This document shows, piece by piece, positions 15,637 to 19,652 of a stretch of 19,652 nucleotides of DNA (its first letter is position 1; the number at the start of each line of letters is the position of its first letter). Under the pieces are notes generated by a model. The model ran no database searches and was not told where the DNA came from. It saw only the letters and a program-made list of their open reading frames with translations. The position numbers and the translations under genes are program-made. This DNA comes from Acidobacteriaceae bacterium (GTDB lineage: Bacteria; Acidobacteriota; Terriglobia; Terriglobales; Acidobacteriaceae): assembly GCA_025462785.1 (NCBI GenBank), contig JAOAPG010000277.1:1-19652 (forward strand), read 5' to 3'.

Positions 15637-17568
15637 ATGATTCAGTTGTCTTCTGCTGGAAAACGCTTTGGTCACAAGCTCCTGTTCGAAGGAGCTGATT
15701 GGATGATTACGCCTCGCGACCGCGTCGGCCTTGTCGGCGCGAACGGCACCGGTAAGTCCACTCTAATGAAGGTTCTTGGCGGAATGGAGAGCCTCGACTA
15801 CGGCACCATCAGCACCGCCAAAGGCATCACTGCCGGATATCTTCCGCAAGATGGACTTACGCTCTCCGGACGCACTGTTTTTGCCGAGTGCATGTCAGTT
15901 TTTTCCGGTCTCCAGGCTATGGAAAAGGAGATGGAAGACCTAACCGCGCGCATGTCTGAGATCGACCATGCCTCCGCCGAATACTCCCAGATCGCCGACC
16001 GTTACCACCAGATTCAGCACGAATTCCAAACCCGCGACGGATATGCCCTTGACGCGCAGGTGGGAAGCGTACTCACAGGCCTGGGTTTCGGCAAAGACGA
16101 TTGGAATCGCTTGACCGACGAGTTTTCCGGAGGTTGGCAGATGCGGCTGGCTTTGGCCAAGCTGCTGCTGCAACAACCAAATTTGCTCTTGCTGGACGAA
16201 CCCACAAACCATCTCGATCTGGAAGCACGCAACTGGCTCGAAGAGTATTTGGTGCATTATCCCAATGCTTTTGTTTTGATCTCGCACGACCGCTACTTTC
16301 TCGACGTGACGGTTAACAAGATTGCCGAGGTATGGAACAAACGCATCCATGTCTATACCGGCAATTACGACAAGTATTTAACACAAAAGACGCAGCGCAA
16401 CGAGCAACTCGTTGCTGCTTACAAAAATCAGCGCGACCGCATTGAACAACTCGAAGTCTTCATCAATCGGTTCCGATACACGGCGACGAAGGCCAAGCAA
16501 GTTCAGAGCCGTATCAAGGAGCTAGAGAAGATCGAGCGGATTGAGATTCCGGAAGAGGAGAAGACCATCCACTTCTCTTTTCCGCAGCCCAAACCGAGCG
16601 GACGGATTGTCGCTGAGTTTTCAGGTGTAGCGAAATCCTATGGCGAGAAGACGGTGTTCCGCGATGTCAGCTTCATGATTGAGCGAGGCGACCGCATTGC
16701 TTTAGTCGGGGTAAACGGCGCGGGCAAGTCAACGCTGATCAAATTATTGGCTGAACAAGAACATCTGAGCGGTGGAGAATATCGTCTCGGCCACAATGTG
16801 CAGGCTGATTACTTTGCGCAGGATCAGTACAAAGAACTCGATCCCGATGCGCGGGTGCTTGACGATCTAGGCGAAATCTCGCGGGTTTCCACTGAGACGG
16901 AACTACGCAGCCTTCTCGGCTGCTTTTTGTTTTCCGCGGACGATGTGTTCAAGAAAATCGGCGTGCTTTCGGGTGGAGAACGCAATCGCTACGCCCTGCT
17001 TAAGATGTTATTGCACCCAGCAAACTTCTTGCTTCTCGACGAGCCAACGAACCATTTGGATATGCGCGCGAAAGACGTACTGCTCGATGCACTTAGTGAC
17101 TACACCGGCACAGTCGTTTTAGTTTCACATGACAGATATTTTATAGATAGGTTGGCCACCCGAATCTTCCAAGTGGGAGATGGAAAAGTGGAGATCTTTC
17201 CCGGCAACTATGAAGATTATTTGTGGCGCAAGCAGGGCGGAGCTGCCGAAATGCAGGAGCGGCTTGCTGCATCGTCCAAGAGTGCACCTATTCCAATTGC
17301 GGCGCCAGCGATTGTCTCATCCGATGGAGACGGCAAGTCGAAACGATTGAACCCCATTAAACGGAAACAGATTGAAGATCGCGTGCAGGAACTCGAACGA
17401 AAGATTTCTCATCTCGAATCCTCGATTGAAGGTTGCGAACTAGCGCTACAGAATTTTGTGAGCGCTGAAGAAATCGAGCGCCAGGCACGGGAGTTAGGTA
17501 AGCACAAAGCCGAACTACAAAACAGCATGGCGGAATGGGAAGAGTTAGGGCAGGCGCTGCAAGCATGA
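15637..17568 (+). CDS. ABC-F family ATPase (Uup/YheS-like)
   Basis: A 643-residue soluble protein with two ABC cassettes and no membrane segment. Cassette 1 has Walker A GANGTGKS (34-41), signature FSGGWQ (163-168) and Walker B LLLLDEPTNHLD (Asp187, Glu188). The linker (about 245-310) is helical and charged: QRDRIEQLEVFINRFRYTATKAKQVQSRIKELEK, split here as the P-site-tRNA-interaction region. Cassette 2 has GVNGAGKS (358-365), LSGGE (444-448) and Walker B with Asp468-Glu469. A Ser/Ala/Pro linker leads to a C-terminal coiled coil (about 570-640), as in Uup-like proteins. Family members act on the ribosome, in stalling relief, assembly or antibiotic protection. The neighbours do not suggest resistance, so a housekeeping role is more likely. 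No Shine-Dalgarno sequence precedes the ATG. Confidence 0.94.
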   Translation: MIQLSSAGKRFGHKLLFEGADWMITPRDRVGLVGANGTGKSTLMKVLGGMESLDYGTISTAKGITAGYLPQDGLTLSGRTVFAECMSVFSGLQAMEKEMEDLTARMSEIDHASAEYSQIADRYHQIQHEFQTRDGYALDAQVGSVLTGLGFGKDDWNRLTDEFSGGWQMRLALAKLLLQQPNLLLLDEPTNHLDLEARNWLEEYLVHYPNAFVLISHDRYFLDVTVNKIAEVWNKRIHVYTGNYDKYLTQKTQRNEQLVAAYKNQRDRIEQLEVFINRFRYTATKAKQVQSRIKELEKIERIEIPEEEKTIHFSFPQPKPSGRIVAEFSGVAKSYGEKTVFRDVSFMIERGDRIALVGVNGAGKSTLIKLLAEQEHLSGGEYRLGHNVQADYFAQDQYKELDPDARVLDDLGEISRVSTETELRSLLGCFLFSADDVFKKIGVLSGGERNRYALLKMLLHPANFLLLDEPTNHLDMRAKDVLLDALSDYTGTVVLVSHDRYFIDRLATRIFQVGDGKVEIFPGNYEDYLWRKQGGAAEMQERLAASSKSAPIPIAAPAIVSSDGDGKSKRLNPIKRKQIEDRVQELERKISHLESSIEGCELALQNFVSAEEIERQARELGKHKAELQNSMAEWEELGQALQA

Positions 17569-17731
17569 GCTACAAATCCCTGCGCTGAAAAACATTATTT
17601 TGGGAGTACACGCCCTTTCGTAACTCTACTATTGGTTACTTCTCATGCCATAGTGTCCGAAGCCCTAGAGCCAACCGCATGCGGCAACCCAGCTGCTCCG
17701 CCGCTCGGAATTTCCAAGGAAGGTCGCACCT

Positions 17732-18211
17732 ATGTTGCAATCGCCGGACAACTCTTTGAACTCCCAACGATCCACTTCAAACCAAAACTCTTTTACTCCT
17801 GTAAAAACTGTCAGCACACCAATTGAGCAAGCCAGCATCGGCCGTTCCTTGGTCATCAAAGGTGAAGTCAGCGGCAGTGAATCACTGTTTATCGATGGCC
17901 GCATCGAAGGGTCTCTTAACTTTGGAGATCATCGGGTCACGATTGGACGCAACGGCAGCGTGGAAGCCAACATCATTGCTCGCGAAGTCGTAATCATGGG
18001 CACAGTAAAGGGCAACATTCAGTGTGGCGACCGCGTCGATATTCGAGCGGAAGGCGCGCTGACGGGCGACATTGTCACCCAGCGCATCAGCGTGGAAGAT
18101 GGTGCAATCCTGACCGGCAGCGTGCAAGTGCGCTCGACGGAGCAGAAGAATGGCAAATCGAAAAGTACAGAAGAAGCGCCTAAGGCAATGGCTGCTACCG
18201 CAGGCAACTAG
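17732..18211 (+). CDS. Bactofilin
   Basis: A 159-residue protein with the bactofilin (formerly DUF583) core at about 36-135: a right-handed beta-helix of short glycine-rich repeats such as SLVIKGEVSGSESLFIDGRIEGSL, VTIGRNGSVEAN, GTVKGNIQCGDRVDIRAEG and GDIVTQRISVEDGAILTGSV. The unstructured N-terminal 35 residues and the Lys/Ala-rich C-terminal tail (from 137) are typical. Bactofilins self-assemble without nucleotide into filaments that localise cell-wall enzymes or shape the cell, often with a peptidoglycan peptidase; none is adjacent here. The ATG is well supported by AAGGAAGG (17716-17723), 8 bases upstream. It starts 163 bases after the ABC-F stop and ends at a bidirectional terminator. 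Confidence 0.93.
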   Translation: MLQSPDNSLNSQRSTSNQNSFTPVKTVSTPIEQASIGRSLVIKGEVSGSESLFIDGRIEGSLNFGDHRVTIGRNGSVEANIIAREVVIMGTVKGNIQCGDRVDIRAEGALTGDIVTQRISVEDGAILTGSVQVRSTEQKNGKSKSTEEAPKAMAATAGN

Positions 18212-18240
18212 GGACCAGAACAAACGCTTTGAGAGTAAAA

Positions 18241-18260
18241 GTGGGGGCGCAAGCCCCCAC
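18241..18260. terminator. Bidirectional intrinsic terminator
   Basis: GTGGGGGC and GCCCCCAC pair perfectly (8 bp) around a GCAA loop. Read on minus, TTTT follows the stem, an efficient layout for ending msrB, which stops 35 bases away. Read on +, AATTGTTT follows, weaker but usable for the bactofilin gene, whose stop is 29 bases upstream. It sits midway between the two convergent genes. Confidence 0.8.
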
Positions 18261-18295
18261 AATTGTTTGATCTCTCGCTCAGCGGACGAGCAGAA

Positions 18296-18703
18296 TCACT
18301 TCTTGATTTCGTTTGGTTTCAGTTCGAGCGAAGCGGAATTCATGCAATAGCGCAAGCCCGTCGGAGCCGGGCCATCCTCAAAAACGTGCCCGAGATGAGC
18401 GTTGCAATTCGCGCAACGTGCTTCGGTACGGACCATCCCATAACTTCGATCCGACTCTTCCTCAACCGCTCCTTCGCTGATTGGTTTAAAGAAACTGGGC
18501 CAGCCCGTTCCGGAATCGAATTTCGTTTCCGAACTGAATAGAGGCTCCCCACAGCAAACGCAGGCATAGGCGCCCGGGTCTTTGGTTTTATTGTACTTTC
18601 CGGTAAACGCCGGTTCGGTGCCTGCCTGACGCGTAATCCGGTACTGCTCCGGAGTCAACTCTTTCTGCCATTCTGCGTCGGTCTTATTGATTTTTGTAGC
18701 CAT
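18296..18703 (-). CDS. msrB: Peptide methionine-(R)-S-oxide reductase
   Basis: A 135-residue cytoplasmic protein of usual MsrB length. Family motifs: FTGKYNKTKDPGAYACVCCGEPLF, KFDSGTGWPSF (64-71), EVRC-type zinc pairs Cys48/Cys51 and Cys97/Cys100, and GLRYCMNSASLEL with catalytic Cys120. It reduces methionine-R-sulfoxide in proteins, using thioredoxin to regenerate the enzyme. No separate resolving Cys of the common mid-domain type is apparent: the remaining Cys50 is next to Cys51 in the zinc site. Resolution may therefore follow a one-cysteine route or use another residue. The ATG at 18703 has AAAGGAT about 8 bases upstream on minus. It is a single-gene unit divergent from lexA across 187 bases. 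Confidence 0.96.
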   Translation of the reverse strand: MATKINKTDAEWQKELTPEQYRITRQAGTEPAFTGKYNKTKDPGAYACVCCGEPLFSSETKFDSGTGWPSFFKPISEGAVEEESDRSYGMVRTEARCANCNAHLGHVFEDGPAPTGLRYCMNSASLELKPNEIKK

Positions 18704-18855
18704 GTATCCGATCCTTTCAGGTTATGCCGTCGGTTCATCGATAGCTAATTATATTGATCCTTCAAAGCTAAAGAAGTTGCATTCGCGGCATCTCGGCACT
18801 ATTCAGAGGCGGGCATGTGCTCGCAAAGTAAGTACCTGACTGTCTCACTTCGTTC

Positions 18856-18884
18856 TTGACATTCGCCTTCCGTTCGCCAACAAT
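18856..18884 (+). promoter_or_regulatory. lexA promoter with candidate LexA direct-repeat operator
   Basis: TTGACA at 18856-18861 is a perfect -35, then a 17-base spacer and AACAAT at 18879-18884 (4 of 6 to the -10). Initiation 7 bases on would fall on the A of the lexA ATG at 18891, so the message is predicted leaderless; no Shine-Dalgarno sequence is present. ATTCGCC (18861-18867) and GTTCGCC (18872-18878) form a direct repeat with an 11-bp period inside the spacer. ATTC-N7-GTTC differs by one base from the GTTC-N7-GTTC LexA box known in Alphaproteobacteria. Confidence 0.6.
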
Positions 18885-18890
18885 TGCTCC

Positions 18891-19511
18891 ATGGCGATCA
18901 CTCGGCGGCAAAGGCAGGTTTACGATTTCATCTCCGACTTCGTGCAGAAGAATGGTCATTCCCCTTCCTATGAGGAGATTCGTGAAGGAATGAGCCTCCG
19001 TTCACTGGCAACCATTCACAAACACGTTACTAATCTCGAGAAGAAGGGTCTACTTACACGCGATTACAACCGCAGCCGCTCGATTGACTTGATTCCGCCT
19101 AAGGGCCGCTTGAAGCAGGCAATGTCGGTAAATACGGGCTTGGTATTACCACTCCTGGGCAGGATCGCTGCGGGGCAGCCGATCGAAGCTGTGCAGACTC
19201 CTGAGACTATTTCGCTTGCGGACTTCGTCCGCTCCAAAGAAGTCTTTGTGCTCGAGGTCCGTGGAGACTCGATGCAGGACGAAGCAATTCTCAATGGAGA
19301 CTACGTTTTAGTCGAAAAAACAAAGACCGCACACAATGGAGACATCGTTGTCGCACTGATCGAGAGCACAGACGCTACGTTGAAGCGATTCTACAAGGAA
19401 GGCGAAAACATCCGCCTGCAGCCATCCAACGTGAACATGAAACCCATTATCGTCCCAGCAGCTACGGTCGAAATTCAGGGCAGAGTGATTGGAGTATTGC
19501 GGAAATATTGA
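18891..19511 (+). CDS. lexA: LexA repressor
   Basis: A 206-residue SOS repressor. Residues 1-65 form the winged helix (ITRRQRQVYDFISDFVQKNG, SPSYEEIREGMSL, SLATIHKHVTNLEKKGLL). The self-cleavage site is Ala94-Gly95 in GRIAAGQP. The latent peptidase has Ser127 in RGDSM and Lys165 in ATLKRFYK, the Ser/Lys dyad. RecA filaments formed after DNA damage stimulate cleavage and derepress DNA-repair genes. All key residues are present, so it should be functional. ATG 18891 matches the usual family N-terminus. The gene is alone, with a promoter inside the 187 bases it shares with divergent msrB. A group II intron boundary lies 15 bases after the stop. Confidence 0.97.
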   Translation: MAITRRQRQVYDFISDFVQKNGHSPSYEEIREGMSLRSLATIHKHVTNLEKKGLLTRDYNRSRSIDLIPPKGRLKQAMSVNTGLVLPLLGRIAAGQPIEAVQTPETISLADFVRSKEVFVLEVRGDSMQDEAILNGDYVLVEKTKTAHNGDIVVALIESTDATLKRFYKEGENIRLQPSNVNMKPIIVPAATVEIQGRVIGVLRKY

Positions 19512-19525
19512 CGATCACTTCGTGA

Positions 19526-19652
19526 ATCGGGTAGGAGGCGGGGTTTCCCCCGCCGTCCTCCCACACCACCGGACTTGCGGTTCCGCATCCGGCGGTTCAT
19601 GAAACCAACGAGAAGCGCTGCTGAGTATCCAGCAGCGAAACCAGCCCCATAC
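19526..19652 (-). mobile_element. Group II intron, 3' end (domains IV-VI), continues past the window
   Basis: Read on minus, a 34-base domain V lies at 19598-19565. ACCGCCGGA pairs with TCCGGTGGT over 9 bp including one G-U. A two-base AG bulge lies on the 3' side, and TGCG/CGCA closes a GAAC loop. The catalytic triad reads CGC rather than AGC, as reported for IIC introns such as that of Oceanobacillus iheyensis. Domain VI follows with GGCGGGG/CCCCGCC around GAAA and a lower stem leaving a bulged A at 19532, the expected branch point, 7 bases from the predicted 3' splice end ...ACCCGAT at 19526. The intron is antisense to lexA. Its body and any reverse transcriptase gene are outside the window, so mobility cannot be judged. 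Confidence 0.85.
19616..19637 (-). other. Stem-loop in intron domain IV
   Basis: CGCTGCTG and CAGCAGCG form a perfect 8-bp stem around a 6-base loop, between the window edge and domain V. In group II introns domain IV either holds the reverse transcriptase gene or is reduced to a hairpin. This could be the reduced form or only the 3' part of a longer domain; the window ends too soon to tell. Confidence 0.5.

Noticed and set aside
17676..17685. CCGCATGCGG perfect palindrome before the bactofilin gene
   Set aside because: Only 10 bases, with no extension or repeat elsewhere in the gap; such a match is expected by chance.
17632..17826. Possible 64-residue protein overlapping the bactofilin start
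   Set aside because: It overlaps the bactofilin gene out of frame, including its strong ribosome site, and shows no family features.
18704..18890. Palindromic SOS box (GAAC-N4-GTTC or CTG-N10-CAG type) upstream of lexA
   Set aside because: I looked for both classical palindromes in the gap and saw none; only the direct repeat reported above is present.
1..19652. CRISPR arrays, phage genes, IS transposases, toxin-antitoxin or defence cassettes
   Set aside because: No regularly spaced direct repeats and no recognisable genes of these types were seen; the only mobile element signal is the group II intron end.

Overview
The window looks like chromosomal DNA from an Acidobacteriota bacterium, probably class Terriglobia. 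This is an inference from gene content, not a database match. The main clues are a roughly 1,130-residue TonB-dependent receptor with an N-terminal carboxypeptidase-regulatory-like domain (the Oar-like type that is expanded in this phylum), a bactofilin, and lexA, ABC-F and HI0933-type genes packed as single units on alternating strands. Base composition looks moderate, and no phage, plasmid or IS transposase gene is visible. LAYOUT. Positions 1-2576 are a branched-chain amino acid block on the + strand: the 3' end of the acetolactate synthase large subunit, a short ACT-domain small subunit of the IlvM type, an intergenic stretch with two degenerate copies of a dispersed repeat, and ilvD. The order resembles the enterobacterial ilvG-ilvM-...-ilvD arrangement. 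Positions 2788-4959 encode a secreted lipoprotein with two Cys-containing InlB-B-like repeats and a phosphoesterase domain of the phospholipase C/acid phosphatase type. Positions 5013-6889 hold a very small basic protein, a convergent CGNR zinc-finger regulator sharing a CTAG stop with it, and a divergent YedA-like EamA exporter. The regulator-exporter gap carries two copies of a dyad 51 bp apart that bracket a consensus-like promoter. Positions 7130-10510 are the TonB-dependent receptor. On the minus strand, 10595-11770 is an HI0933/BaiN-type flavoprotein with no ordinary start codon. Positions 11863-12222 are a thioredoxin-like [2Fe-2S] ferredoxin. Minus-strand def (TTG start) and a Crp/Fnr regulator run from 12265 to 13518 or 13632. 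They are followed by tRNA-Arg(TCT) and a YVTN/YncE-like periplasmic beta-propeller, both also minus. The last third has an ABC-F ATPase and a bactofilin on +, msrB on minus behind a bidirectional terminator, and lexA on +. The final 127 bases are the 3' end (domains IV to VI) of a group II intron lying antisense to lexA, its 3' splice boundary 15 bases past the lexA stop. HOW THE GENES RELATE. Most are housekeeping or stress-response genes: branched-chain amino acid synthesis, formyl removal from new proteins, methionine sulfoxide repair, SOS control and ribosome-associated ATPase activity. The clearest local circuit is the CGNR regulator with the EamA exporter and its paired dyads. The clearest autoregulatory site is at lexA, where a direct repeat with an 11-bp period lies between a consensus -35 and a -10 that predicts a leaderless message. 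Several other genes without a Shine-Dalgarno sequence (ferredoxin, ABC-F, ilvD) also have a -10-like hexamer just before the ATG, so leaderless expression may be common here. I did not find an obvious new multigene system. The items most worth checking are the paired operators, the group II intron end, the non-canonical start of the flavoprotein, the possible FNR-like cysteine cluster, and the lexA operator.
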